The notes under the pieces: generated by a model | What the model saw: only the letters and a program-made list of their open reading frames with translations | The model's database searches: none | What the model was told of the DNA's origin: nothing | Origin: CAVPJW01 sp963705525 | GTDB lineage: Bacteria > Acidobacteriota > Vicinamibacteria > Vicinamibacterales > CAVPJW01 | DNA length: 64,000 nucleotides | Direction: 5' to 3' | NCBI GenBank assembly: GCA_963705525.1 | Contig: CAVPJW010000002.1 | Coordinates: 1,240,001 to 1,304,000 of the forward strand | Shown here: piece by piece, positions 37,104 through 46,152 of the stretch | How the letters are laid out: the number at the start of each line of letters is the position of its first letter | How positions within the stretch are numbered: position 1 is the first letter of the stretch | Program-made: the position numbers and the translations under genes

Positions 37104-38534
37104 TCAGCGCACGTATCCCAGGCTCCGCAGTTGTTCCACCTTCTCTTTGTCGAGTCGCTCAGGTGCGGCGGCGAGGTGCACGCCACCGTCGGCCGTGCGA
37201 AGCGCTTCGAGCAGTCCGGCCCAGATCGGCTTCGCTGGATGCTCGACAAGGGAATGCCGCTCGCCGGGATCGCGTTTCAGATCGTAGAACTCGACCGCGC
37301 CCGACGCGTCGGTCCATCCGGGCCGGCGCCGAAGCGTGTCCAGGAATCTCCGCTCGCGCCGGGTTTCGGCGGGGTCAGTTTTGATCAGCTTGAGCCGCCC
37401 CTTCTGCAGCGCCCACTGAGGTGGGCCATGTAACACTCCTTCGGTAAAGCCGTCGAGCTCCCAGTCCAGGTTCGGGTCCGCGATGGCCGGCCCCAAATCT
37501 CGCCCCATGAGGAAGGACGGCTGCGGCACGGCCAGAAAACCCAGCACCGTCGGGTAAATGTCGATCTGGCGCACGAGCTGTTTCACGCGCACGCCAGACG
37601 CCTTGAGCCGAGGATTCCAGATGATGAGCGGAATCTGAACGACCTCGCGGTACATCGAGTGACCGTGCGTGAAATCGCCGTGATCGAACAGTTCCTCACC
37701 ATGGTCCGCGGTGATGATGAGGATCGTGTCGTCGATGAGCTGCCGCCTGGTCAAGTCCGCAACAATCGCGCCGATGCTGTCGTCCGCCTGATTGATGGCG
37801 GCGTCGTACAGATCAATCATGTGACGGCGATCGTCGTCGGTTACCGTTGGCAAGAGCCGGTTGAACTGTCTCGAATTCCGGATTGTCACCCGACCGAGCG
37901 GGCCACTGTAGGGCCGCAAGAACCTCGCGCGGTTCTCTGTCGGGGCGTCATAGGGCAGATGGACGTCCATGACATGGATGTACACGGCGAACTTCTCTGG
38001 TTGGCGCTCGTCCAGCCAGCCCGTGACGCGCGAGACCATTCGGCTGCTCGGTTCACGCGAGGTCTCGCTGTAACTGTCGAAGCCCTGACCGAATTGCCTG
38101 CGGCCGAACAGGAGCGGATTGGCCTGGAAGCCGGCCGTGACGTACCCGTGCTCGTGTAACGTTTCTGCAAGCGTGACCGTGTCCGTCGGCAGCGTCTTGC
38201 CGAAGGCCGTGGCGCCATGGACGTGCGGATGGAGCGAGGTGAAGAGGCTGCCCATCGCCGGCCTCGTCCACGAGGCCGCACTCAGCGCGTTCTCGAAGAC
38301 GACGCCTTCACGTGCAATCCGATCGATGTTCGGCGACGTGGGGCGCGAATAGCCGTAGGCGCCCAGGTGGTCAGCCCGCAGGGCGTCGATGACGATGAGG
38401 AAGATATTCGGATCGCGGGAAGGCGTGGCCCGCGGCGCCACACCACAACCGCCCAGAGCGAACCCCAGGACGACGGCCGATACCGCGCCCGGAAGAACAC
38501 CGCGTGAGCCCGCAAACGAGCGCCGAAGCTTCAT
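37104..38534 (-). CDS. Sulfatase-like lipoprotein without TPR domain
   Basis: A 476-residue third member of the alkaline-phosphatase superfamily in this window. The signal ends in FALGGC, a lipobox with Cys at about residue 30. IVIDALRADHLGAYGYSRPTSPNIDRIA and ADHGEELFDHGDFTHGHS supply the metal ligands; the nucleophile region reads WTRPAM, again with Thr where sulfatases have Cys or Ser. It ends with KVEQLRSLGYVR, the motif that precedes the TPR repeats in the other two, so it looks like the same protein cut at the domain border. No TonB receptor accompanies it. Substrate unknown. Confidence 0.85.
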   Translation of the reverse strand: MKLRRSFAGSRGVLPGAVSAVVLGFALGGCGVAPRATPSRDPNIFLIVIDALRADHLGAYGYSRPTSPNIDRIAREGVVFENALSAASWTRPAMGSLFTSLHPHVHGATAFGKTLPTDTVTLAETLHEHGYVTAGFQANPLLFGRRQFGQGFDSYSETSREPSSRMVSRVTGWLDERQPEKFAVYIHVMDVHLPYDAPTENRARFLRPYSGPLGRVTIRNSRQFNRLLPTVTDDDRRHMIDLYDAAINQADDSIGAIVADLTRRQLIDDTILIITADHGEELFDHGDFTHGHSMYREVVQIPLIIWNPRLKASGVRVKQLVRQIDIYPTVLGFLAVPQPSFLMGRDLGPAIADPNLDWELDGFTEGVLHGPPQWALQKGRLKLIKTDPAETRRERRFLDTLRRRPGWTDASGAVEFYDLKRDPGERHSLVEHPAKPIWAGLLEALRTADGGVHLAAAPERLDKEKVEQLRSLGYVR

Positions 38535-38773
38535 CGAGATCTAACGCGCGCGATCATTATTGCTCCGCAAGCCGCCACGGCATCCTCGGAGCCGATCGGG
38601 CGCACGGCCCGCCCTCGCACCCAATCGTTCGAGAGCGTCTATCGGCCGTTCGCCATCGTTCGATGATGACGCTCCGCGACGCGGTCCAGGCCCGTCATGG
38701 TGACAGCCACGGTGACCATCAGGCGAAGTCGACCGCGTAGGATGGAGTAAACTAACGAAATCCTTCGGAAATG

Positions 38774-38848
38774 GGGCCCCTAGCTCAGTGGTAGAGCACG
38801 TGACTTTTAATCACGGTGTCCCGGGTTCGATCCCCGGGGGGCCCACCA
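38774..38848 (+). tRNA. tRNA-Lys (UUU)
   Basis: Full cloverleaf: acceptor GGGCCCC/GGGGCCC with all seven pairs, D stem GCTC/GAGC, anticodon stem CGTGA/TCACG with loop CTTTTAA (anticodon TTT at 38806-38808), T stem CCGGG/CCCGG with loop TTCGATC, discriminator A and an encoded CCA (38846-38848). Confidence 0.97.
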
Positions 38849-38899
38849 CTCCGCCCACGCTTCGCCGCTAGGCAAGACGCGTGTCGGTCTTAGGAGCGC

Positions 38900-39316
38900 C
38901 TACGCCCAGCCAAGCTGCTTCATCGAAATCCCCGCATTCCAGATCTTCGTCATGTGCCGAATGCGCCCGTTCTCGAAGTCCATCACATACACATAGTCCG
39001 CCTTCACGCGTTTACGGGTCGGTGGGCATGGACCACCCGAACCCGTGTGCGTGCCGGAGAAGATCCCGAACGCGGACACATTCTGTCGGTCTTCGTCTGT
39101 GGCGAACGACTTGAGTTCGTACCGGCCGTCGGGAAGGATCGTCAAGAGGCCCTTCATCCAGTCCGTGTACTCGCGCAGAGTCTGAAAGTCCGCGATCGGT
39201 TCGGCCTGTGCGGAGAACGTCGCGTCTGGCGCGCAGTACTGCTGACATCCCTCCCATCCCTTGCCCGTCTCACATGCCTCGAAGAACGCTCGGGCCACTT
39301 CCTTCATCGACGCCAT
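38900..39316 (-). CDS. SnoaL/NTF2-like protein
   Basis: A 138-residue protein of the NTF2/SnoaL-like cone fold: VARAFFEACETGKGWEGCQQYCAPDATF at the start, FQTLREYTDWMKGLL in the middle and the closing strand pair KADYVYVMDFENGRIRHMTKIW. Members are small-molecule binding or isomerising proteins or polyketide cyclase relatives; the substrate is unknown. ATG at 39316 has GAGGAG a few bases upstream. It lies between tRNA-Lys and the P-type ATPase. Confidence 0.85.
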   Translation of the reverse strand: MASMKEVARAFFEACETGKGWEGCQQYCAPDATFSAQAEPIADFQTLREYTDWMKGLLTILPDGRYELKSFATDEDRQNVSAFGIFSGTHTGSGGPCPPTRKRVKADYVYVMDFENGRIRHMTKIWNAGISMKQLGWA

Positions 39317-39475
39317 CGCTGTCTCCTCTCATGATTGGACCGCGAGCGGCCACTTTCAGCGTTGATCCAGGCACCATCAACGAGCGGGATGCATTAGGAC
39401 CGCAATGCCCCGCTGGTGTCAAGCCGCGAAGCAGCTCGGGAAGATAGAGCCGGCGCAAGAGGTCTGGGCGTCGCC

Positions 39476-42085
39476 ATGCATGCCTCTCGTCTCATGAGGG
39501 CCGGGGGGCGTATGCTGTCTCGTCGCGATCACCGGTGCGCCCGTATCCAACCGTTGAATCCTCGCTCAGCGACCGATCGTGAATTCGTCCAGAATTACTG
39601 GGCGCTTGAGACCGACGAGCTCCTCCGCCGACTCGCGTCAGGACGCGAAGGACTCGCTCAGGCGGAAGCCGCGAGACGGCTGCAGGTCTTCGGCCCCAAC
39701 AGCCTGGTTTCGCGTCGCAAGCTCACCCGCCTCCGCGTGTTGTTCGGCCAGCTCAAGAGCCCCCTCCTCCTGCTTCTGGTATTCGCGGCATCCGCTTCCG
39801 CTCTGACGGGCGCGTGGGTTGACGCGTTCATTGTCCTGGTCATCGTTGTGGCAACGGTCGGCATCGGCTACGTGCGGGAATACAGCGCGCAAACGGCGGC
39901 CGCCGCTCTTCAGGCACGCGTCCGAACTCGAATCAGGACTCTCCGAGACGGGCACGTGCTCACGGTTCCACTCGAAGACATCGTACCGGGAGACATCATC
40001 GAACTCTCCGCCGGCAGCCTCGTTCCGGGCGACGCCATCGTGCTCGATTGTTCCGACTTCTTCGTGAGTGAGGCGGTCCTCACGGGTGAGAGCTTCCCGG
40101 TCGAGAAAAAGCCGGGCGTCGTCGACGCGAAGGCGGCTCTGCCGAACCGAACCAACTGCGTGTTCCTTGGAACGAACGTACGAAGCGGATCGGCGCAGTG
40201 CATCGTCGTCCTGACCGGCGGCGCCACCCAATTTGGCGCCATCGCCGACCGTCTGAAGTTGCGACCTCCGGAGACGGAATTCGACCGTGGCATCAGGCGC
40301 TTCGGGTATTTCCTGACCATCGCGATGCTCATCGCGGTCGTCTTCGTGTTCTTCGCCCACGTCCTCCAAGGCCGCCCACCTGTCGAGACGCTTCTCTTCG
40401 CGGTTGCTCTCGCAGTCGGACTCAGCCCCGAGCTTTTGCCGGCGATCCTCAGCGTCAATTTGTCCCGCGGTGCGCAGATGATGGCGCGTCAAGGCGTCCT
40501 CGTTCGACGATTGAACGCGATCGAGAATCTGGGCAGCATGGATGTGCTCTGCACGGACAAGACAGGCACCCTGACTCAGGGCCTCGTCCAGATGGAAGGC
40601 GCCTACGACGCCGCCGGCGTGCCGTCTCAGCCGGTCCTGCGTCTCGCGGCCTGCAATGCGGTCCTTGCAAAAGGCCTCGCCAACCCACTGGATGACGCCA
40701 TTCTTCAGGCTCAGCGCCCCGACCTGTCCAATGTCCAGAAGCTTGCCGAGATCCCATTCGATTTCGTACGAAAACGCGCGACGGTCATTTTCGAGGATCA
40801 GTCCGGGATTCACCTCGTGACAAAAGGGGCATTCGATCACGTCCTGGACGTGTGCACGAAAACCTCGGACGGTTCTCCGCTCGATGCGGCAATGCTGAAG
40901 GAAAGCCGTACCCGTTACGAGGGGTGGTGTGGTCACGGCATTCGTGTCGTCGCCGTCGCCACGCGTGAGGTCGACCGAAGGACAGGCTACGGACGGGAAG
41001 ACGAATGCGATCTGACCCTGGCGGGTTTTCTGACGTTTTTCGATCGGCCGAAGGAAGACGTCGCGCAGACCCTCGCCGCCCTCGCGAAGTTGGGCGTGTC
41101 TGTCAAAGTCATCAGCGGCGACAGCGCGCTCGTGGTCCAGCACGTGGCGTCGCTCGTAGGCCTGCGCCCGGATCGGATTCTCACAGGGCCACAACTGCTC
41201 GAGATGAGCGAAGAGGCGCTCTGGCGCGTCGCCGAAGAGACCGACCTCTTTGCAGAAGTCGACCCGACACAGAAAGAGCGAATCATCCTGTCGCTGAAAA
41301 AGATGGGACACGTGGTCGGCTTTCTCGGAGACGGCGTGAACGACGCGCCCGCCATGCATGCGGCCGATACCAGTCTCTCGGTCGATGAAGCCGTCGATGT
41401 GGCTCGTGAGACCGCAGATTTCGTGCTCCTTGAACGCGACCTCGACGTCATCCGCTGTGGAATTGAGGAGGGTCGTCGGACGTTCGCCAACACCATGAAA
41501 TACATTCTGACGACGACCAGCGCCAACCTGGGCAATATGGCAAGCATGGCCGTCGCCTCGCTGTTCCTGCCCTTTCTGCCGCTCCTCGCAAGTCAGATCC
41601 TCCTCAACAATTTCCTGTCGGACGTGCCCGCCTTCGGGCTGGCGACCGACAACGTGGACCCTGAACTGGTCGAGAGACCCGAGCGATGGAACATCGGCTT
41701 CATTGGCCGATTCATGGTCGAGTTCGGCGCGCTCAGCTCTCTTTTCGACTTTGCGACGTTTGGCATGCTTCTGAAGGTATTTCAGGCAACCCCGGAAGGC
41801 TTCCGCACCGGGTGGTTCGTCGAGTCACTCCTGACCGAGCTGGTGATCGCGCTCGTCGTCCGGACACGGAGGCCCTTCTACCGGAGCAGGCCAGGCCGCG
41901 TGCTGTTGATCTCCACCCTGGGCCTGATCCCCCTGACGTTTCTCATTCCGTTCCTGCCTCTCATGGACCTGTTCGGCTTCGTGTCCGTGTCAGGTGTGCT
42001 TCTGGCAACACTCGCGGCAATTACCGTGCTCTATGTCCTGGCCACAGAGCTGGCGAAGCACTGGTTCTTCCGCCACCGGCGATGA
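39476..42085 (+). CDS. mgtA: Magnesium-translocating P-type ATPase (MgtA-like)
   Basis: About 869 residues. The phosphorylated aspartate is in CTDKTGTLTQG (about residue 361), with LTGESFPVEK in the actuator domain and GDGVNDAPAMHAADTSLSVDEAVDVARETAD in the hinge. The C-terminal membrane region, ANLGNMASMAVASLFLPFLP and ILLNNFLSDVPAFGLATDNVDPELV, is that of type IIIB ATPases that import Mg2+. The start is uncertain: ATG at 39476, 39494 or 39512 (GGGGGG upstream) or a still earlier GTG; family similarity begins only around NYWALETDELL. No MgtC or magnesium riboswitch is recognised upstream. Confidence 0.9.
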   Translation: MHASRLMRAGGRMLSRRDHRCARIQPLNPRSATDREFVQNYWALETDELLRRLASGREGLAQAEAARRLQVFGPNSLVSRRKLTRLRVLFGQLKSPLLLLLVFAASASALTGAWVDAFIVLVIVVATVGIGYVREYSAQTAAAALQARVRTRIRTLRDGHVLTVPLEDIVPGDIIELSAGSLVPGDAIVLDCSDFFVSEAVLTGESFPVEKKPGVVDAKAALPNRTNCVFLGTNVRSGSAQCIVVLTGGATQFGAIADRLKLRPPETEFDRGIRRFGYFLTIAMLIAVVFVFFAHVLQGRPPVETLLFAVALAVGLSPELLPAILSVNLSRGAQMMARQGVLVRRLNAIENLGSMDVLCTDKTGTLTQGLVQMEGAYDAAGVPSQPVLRLAACNAVLAKGLANPLDDAILQAQRPDLSNVQKLAEIPFDFVRKRATVIFEDQSGIHLVTKGAFDHVLDVCTKTSDGSPLDAAMLKESRTRYEGWCGHGIRVVAVATREVDRRTGYGREDECDLTLAGFLTFFDRPKEDVAQTLAALAKLGVSVKVISGDSALVVQHVASLVGLRPDRILTGPQLLEMSEEALWRVAEETDLFAEVDPTQKERIILSLKKMGHVVGFLGDGVNDAPAMHAADTSLSVDEAVDVARETADFVLLERDLDVIRCGIEEGRRTFANTMKYILTTTSANLGNMASMAVASLFLPFLPLLASQILLNNFLSDVPAFGLATDNVDPELVERPERWNIGFIGRFMVEFGALSSLFDFATFGMLLKVFQATPEGFRTGWFVESLLTELVIALVVRTRRPFYRSRPGRVLLISTLGLIPLTFLIPFLPLMDLFGFVSVSGVLLATLAAITVLYVLATELAKHWFFRHRR

Positions 42086-42209
42086 GTTGATGCGAGCATG
42101 GCTCAGCAACTCGACCGGCCGTCACGGCGACAATTCCGCGACATCAAGCCAGATCAACTGAATGGAATCGAGTAAAGAGATCCGGGTGTTGGATAGAACT
42201 CAGATCCAG

Positions 42210-43940
42210 TCAGGCGAGCTCGAGCTCGTACCGATGGCGAATCGCCTGAAGCAGGGCCTCGTTGATCGCCGGCACCTGGCCCAGCTGGTACGACTCTTCC
42301 AGCCGGTGAATATCCGCGGCTAGGGCGTGGTCGCGAAAGACGTCGCGGATCCAGCGTGAAAAATCCGAGCGTCGAACGTACGGTTCGATGCGCTCAGATG
42401 AAGAGCTCGCAACCATCTGCATCAGCCCCTTCAGCGTCCTGATCCGCTCTCTCCCCGGCGCGACTTCGTCGAGCACAAATGCCTGCGCGTCCGGTACGGG
42501 CATGTCCAGATACTTGCTCCGATGGCGCACGTGCGGAGTCAGCCGTGGCGCCAGCCGGAAACGCTTGAACTGGCCACCGAATTCTTCGGTGCCCGGCAGG
42601 ACCACGGCCTCGCCGAGCTCGAGTCGTTCGAGCGCCTCGCGGCAGCGGTCGCCATCTTCCATTCGGCAGCGGCGGAGAAGCGCGGCGATCTCGTCAGGAT
42701 CCGACTCGCGCGTGACGATGATGATGCTGTCGGCCGGATCAACAGCGCCGGGATCGAGTTTGGACACGCGGTAGGTGACGAGCGTGTACCCGCCGAGTTC
42801 AAGGTCGAGGATCGCGCGAGCATCCGATCCGCGCAGGACGTAATGCGCCTCGTCGATCACAATCCGATGCGGGAGCCCGGCCTGGCGACGGAACGCGGCG
42901 AGCATCGGGAGGAGCGCCCGCAGATATTCCACCTTCTCGACGTTCGCCATCCGTGACAGATCGATCACGAGGCTGACGTCCGGATGCCGTAGGGCTTTCA
43001 CCAGCTCCCGCGAGTGCGGCAGCGGATCCTCGCCGCCGAGCACGACCACACCCGGCAACGCCTCGAGCGAACGGTAGTCGCCTTCTGGATCCAGCACGCA
43101 CAGTGCGTATCCCTGCAAAATCAGCTGTTCGCACAGGAGACCGGTGACCCACGATTTGCCCGTCGCGGGCTCGCCGGCGACAAGGACGGATCTGCCGCGG
43201 ACGGCGATCTTCACGGGCTCGCCGTCGTTCGAATAGCCCAGCAGGAGCTTGCGTCGCCCCAGGAGGGGCGCCGCGAGCCGCGGACGACTCGCGACGTTCA
43301 GCACGTACGCCGCGACGGCCTCGGGGCCTGAACCTCTCACGATGTCGTCGGCCGCAGCCTTCAGCGCCGGACTTCCCCACTCGACTGCCACGCCGACTTC
43401 GCACGCATCGAGGAGCTGATGATCGTTCTCCGCATCGCCGATGGCGAGCGTGTTGTGCACCGACACTCTCAGCGCGGCCAGCGCTTGTCTCAGGCCAGTG
43501 GACTTGCTGATGGCCTGCGGGAGCACCATCACGCGACTGCGGTTGAACACGAGCACGAGCGGCAGCTCGAGATCGCGAATCACGTCAAGGATGGCGGGAG
43601 CGAACCGGGCATCGGCTTCGACGATGGATTCGCCTTTGACGTGCGCCACGCCTCGTCGCGCCAGTTCGTTCAGGAAGAGAATCGGCGGGGCCTGCCCCAC
43701 GACCGAGGTTCGCCCGCTCTCGGGAAAACAGAGCACGGCACCGTTCTCGGCGACGATGGCATCGACGAACCGAAGGTCGCCGAGCACCCGGCGCAGGTCA
43801 CTCAGAATGCGACCCGTCGCCAGGACAACCAGGATGCCGTTGGCGCGAACCCGGGCGATGGCAGCTCGAACGACCGGCTCGAGCCGGTCGTCCATCGCAA
43901 TGGTGCCATCGAAGTCCAGCGCCAGAACGGAGAGCTTCAT
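42210..43940 (-). CDS. Fusion of HAD-IIB phosphatase with HerA-like P-loop ATPase
   Basis: 576 residues in two domains. Residues 1-215 are a HAD hydrolase: LALDFDGTIAMDD (nucleophile and acid Asp), VVLATGR, then a lysine near ISKSTGLRQAL and the metal motif IGDAENDHQLLD, the Cof-type order. Residues about 240-480 are a P-loop ATPase: GEPATGKSWVTG is Walker A, RIVIDEAHY is Walker B, with LDPEGDY after strand two as in HerA/VirB4-type proteins. It also resembles trehalose- or sucrose-phosphatase-like phosphatases only in the first part. Substrate and partner are unknown. ATG at 43940 opens directly with the phosphatase motif. BON-protein gene lies 16 bases upstream. Confidence 0.8.
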   Translation of the reverse strand: MKLSVLALDFDGTIAMDDRLEPVVRAAIARVRANGILVVLATGRILSDLRRVLGDLRFVDAIVAENGAVLCFPESGRTSVVGQAPPILFLNELARRGVAHVKGESIVEADARFAPAILDVIRDLELPLVLVFNRSRVMVLPQAISKSTGLRQALAALRVSVHNTLAIGDAENDHQLLDACEVGVAVEWGSPALKAAADDIVRGSGPEAVAAYVLNVASRPRLAAPLLGRRKLLLGYSNDGEPVKIAVRGRSVLVAGEPATGKSWVTGLLCEQLILQGYALCVLDPEGDYRSLEALPGVVVLGGEDPLPHSRELVKALRHPDVSLVIDLSRMANVEKVEYLRALLPMLAAFRRQAGLPHRIVIDEAHYVLRGSDARAILDLELGGYTLVTYRVSKLDPGAVDPADSIIIVTRESDPDEIAALLRRCRMEDGDRCREALERLELGEAVVLPGTEEFGGQFKRFRLAPRLTPHVRHRSKYLDMPVPDAQAFVLDEVAPGRERIRTLKGLMQMVASSSSERIEPYVRRSDFSRWIRDVFRDHALAADIHRLEESYQLGQVPAINEALLQAIRHRYELELA

Positions 43941-43956
43941 TCAGGCGAACGTCGTC

Positions 43957-44610
43957 CTACAGCCCTACGGTGATGTGGCTCTCGACGTTGGTCACTCCCG
44001 GCGCCGACCACGCGGCGCGCTCCGCCTCGTTCCGTTCGGTCCACGATCGGAGCCGGCCGTGGAGAATCGCCTTGCCTTCTCGCGTCTCGACCGTCACGCG
44101 CTGCGCATCGATCTCCGCGCTCCTCTTGAATGCGGCCTCGATCTTCTCCTTGATCTGCTTCGGATTGATCCGTGGCCGCAGCTGCACCTGGTTGGTCACG
44201 CCGCGGACCCCCATCAGGAGGCGGACCGCCGCTTCGGCCGCCATGCGCTGATACTGCCAGTCCACGGTTCCATCAAGGGTCAACCATCCCTTCTGGACCG
44301 TGACTTGAATGGATTTGAGCGGCACGGCGGTGTTCCACTCGAGCGCGTTCGCGGCGGCGCGCGCGATGTCCGCGTCCGTTCTTTCGGCCAGGGCCGGAAT
44401 CTGCACGTCGATCTCTTCCGCAACGCCCCGCACGCCGAGCACGCGTCTCGCCGCGAGCTCGGCGGCCTGCTTTTCTGCGTAGCTCCGCACGTGCCCCGTT
44501 AGCGTCACGATGCCGTCCTTGACGATGACGCCGATACCCGCGGCGTCGACACTGGGTTCCCAGGTCAATTCTTCAAGAACGTCAGCCTGAAGTTCGACAT
44601 CGGTTTTCAT
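43957..44610 (-). CDS. BON-domain protein with three repeats (OsmY-like)
   Basis: A 217-residue protein made of three BON domains (about 4-70, 76-145, 150-217), each with the DGIVTLTGHVRSYAEK-type turn. BON domains bind membranes or phospholipid; OsmY-like proteins are induced by osmotic or envelope stress. There is no signal peptide, so this one would stay in the cytoplasm. ATG at 44610 is fixed by AAAGGAGAAG upstream. It sits between the HAD/ATPase fusion and a small winged-helix gene, all minus strand and probably cotranscribed in part. Confidence 0.9.
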   Translation of the reverse strand: MKTDVELQADVLEELTWEPSVDAAGIGVIVKDGIVTLTGHVRSYAEKQAAELAARRVLGVRGVAEEIDVQIPALAERTDADIARAAANALEWNTAVPLKSIQVTVQKGWLTLDGTVDWQYQRMAAEAAVRLLMGVRGVTNQVQLRPRINPKQIKEKIEAAFKRSAEIDAQRVTVETREGKAILHGRLRSWTERNEAERAAWSAPGVTNVESHITVGL

Positions 44611-44696
44611 CGGTTCTTCTCCTTTGTGCGCGGTCAGCCGCGACACGACTTGACCGGAGGGAATGGCGTCGGACGAGTCGCCGGAGCGACTCGTAA

Positions 44697-44915
44697 CTAC
44701 GAACTGCGGCGGTCGAGCAGCACGTAGGTCCCGCTCTGCGCTCGGCTCAGAAACCCCACCTCGGCCAGCGATTCGAGCAGGGATTGGGAAGTGGCCTGGT
44801 CGAGCGACCAGAGGCGGGCCGCCTGACGGGCTGTCAAGTTCAATCCCGGCATCTCGCGGTACTCAGCCCGGATCCGCTTCGCGACGTCATCGAGCGAGTC
44901 AAGAGTTGCAGGCAT
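44697..44915 (-). CDS. Small winged-helix-like protein
   Basis: A 72-residue protein: DVAKRIRAEYREMPGLNLTARQAARLWSLDQATSQSLLESLAEVGFLSRAQSGTYVLL is a compact helix-turn-helix with a short wing at the C-terminus. Proteins like this commonly accompany stress genes; no function is established that I can name. ATG at 44915. A sigma-54-type promoter, TGGCATGGCGCTTGCC, lies about 80 bases upstream on the same strand, which supports a real, conditionally expressed gene. Confidence 0.7.
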   Translation of the reverse strand: MPATLDSLDDVAKRIRAEYREMPGLNLTARQAARLWSLDQATSQSLLESLAEVGFLSRAQSGTYVLLDRRSS

Positions 44916-44992
44916 GGTGTCCAGCCTTAAGCTGAGGAAGCGGGAGCTCGGCGTGACGGCGAGATCGTTCCCGACAGCCGACATCTCCTGGA

Positions 44993-45008
44993 GGCAAGCG
45001 CCATGCCA
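44993..45008 (-). promoter_or_regulatory. Sigma-54 (-24/-12) promoter, minus strand
   Basis: Read on the minus strand it is TGGCATGGCGCTTGCC: TGGCA and TTGC intact with GG-N10-GC spacing (bases 45007 down to 44994). It faces the winged-helix gene at 44915 and, further on, the BON gene. Confidence 0.6.
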
Positions 45009-45190
45009 CAGAGCTCCTTGCAGACTTCCGGCCATATTGAAGCACTGGAGGAAAGCAGATGAGGCCTCGGTGCGTGGAAAAACCCCCATCCGCCACAGAA
45101 AAGCCCGCACACCTTCAGCCCCGGCATCAGAAGGACGCACGGTGTCATAATCAGCGCGCCTGAGCAGGAGTCTTGCAACAGAGGTCGCCC

Positions 45191-46099
45191 ATGATTTCAA
45201 TGAAGAGCATTCTGTGTCCCGTCGACTTCTCCGACTGTTCCAGGCGCGCGCTGGCCCACGCCACGGCATTCGCGCGGCGCTATCAGTCGCGGTTGACGAT
45301 CCTCCACACCTACCAGATCGCCCCGCTTCCGATGGGGAACATTCAGGATCTGCCGATTGCGACCTACACGCCGCCGATCGACGAGGCGGAGATCGTCCGT
45401 GAGGTTCTGCAATTTGCTCAACCCGCCCTGGCCGGAGATCTCAAGCCCGAGGTGCTCGTTCGACTGGGCGATCCGACCCACTACATCCTCAAGCTGGCGG
45501 AGGAACAAAGCACCGATCTGATTGTCATGGGCACGCATGGACGCGGCGGGCTGGATCGTCTGGTCCTCGGTTCGGTTGCGGAAAAGACCCTGCGAAAGGC
45601 TCGGTGCCCGGTTCTCACGATTCCACCGCACGGCCAGGAGCACGCCGCATCAGTCACGTTCAACCGTATTCTCTGCCCGATCGACTTTTCTGAATCGTCC
45701 CTGAAGGCGCTCGATTACGCCTTTTCGCTGGCCCGGCAGGACAAGTCGCGGGTGACGCTGCTGCACGTCCTCGAGTGGCTGTACGAGGAACGGTCGCAAT
45801 CCGTCGAGTTCAATGCCGGCGTCGTCCCGCTTCGGCAGTATCTCGAAGACGAGGCGCGAAAGCTGCTCGCCGGTGTGATTCCGGGCGACGCGGCGTCCTG
45901 GTGCACACCGGACGTGAAGCTCGTCTGGGGGAAGCCTTACCAGGAGATCCTGCGGGCCGTTCGCGAACAGCAGGCCGACCTTGTGGTGATGGGAGTCGTC
46001 GGCCGGGGCGCGATCGATCTGATGATGTTCGGATCAACGACGCACCATGTGATCCGCGCTGCCGAGTGCCCCGTCCTGACTGTTCGCACGCGCTCCTGA
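45191..46099 (+). CDS. Universal stress protein with two UspA domains
   Basis: A 302-residue tandem UspA protein. Each half starts with the ILCPVDFSDCS / ILCPIDFSESS strand and ends with the ATP-binding loop: GTHGRGGLDRLVLGSVAEKTLR in the first and GVVGRGAIDLMMFGSTTHHVIR in the second. The first loop keeps G-x2-G-x9-G(S/T), so at least that half should bind ATP. ATG at 45191 follows CAGAGG. It stands divergent to the winged-helix/BON genes and convergent to the formate dehydrogenase gene. Usual role is protection under growth arrest or low oxygen. Confidence 0.93.
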   Translation: MISMKSILCPVDFSDCSRRALAHATAFARRYQSRLTILHTYQIAPLPMGNIQDLPIATYTPPIDEAEIVREVLQFAQPALAGDLKPEVLVRLGDPTHYILKLAEEQSTDLIVMGTHGRGGLDRLVLGSVAEKTLRKARCPVLTIPPHGQEHAASVTFNRILCPIDFSESSLKALDYAFSLARQDKSRVTLLHVLEWLYEERSQSVEFNAGVVPLRQYLEDEARKLLAGVIPGDAASWCTPDVKLVWGKPYQEILRAVREQQADLVVMGVVGRGAIDLMMFGSTTHHVIRAAECPVLTVRTRS

Positions 46100-46152
46100 C
46101 GCGGGCAGTTCGGTGAGCGACAACCGGCCGATCCGTCGGTGCACCCGCCCGC

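Noticed and set aside
39638..41359. A 573-codon open frame on the minus strand
   Set aside because: It lies wholly inside the MgtA-like gene on the opposite strand, has low-complexity charged composition and no ribosome site; a shadow of GC-rich coding sequence.
44992..45007. Plus-strand sigma-54 match overlapping the minus-strand one
   Set aside because: AGGCAAGCGCCATGCC has correct spacing only because the sequence is partly palindromic; the minus-strand reading fits far better.
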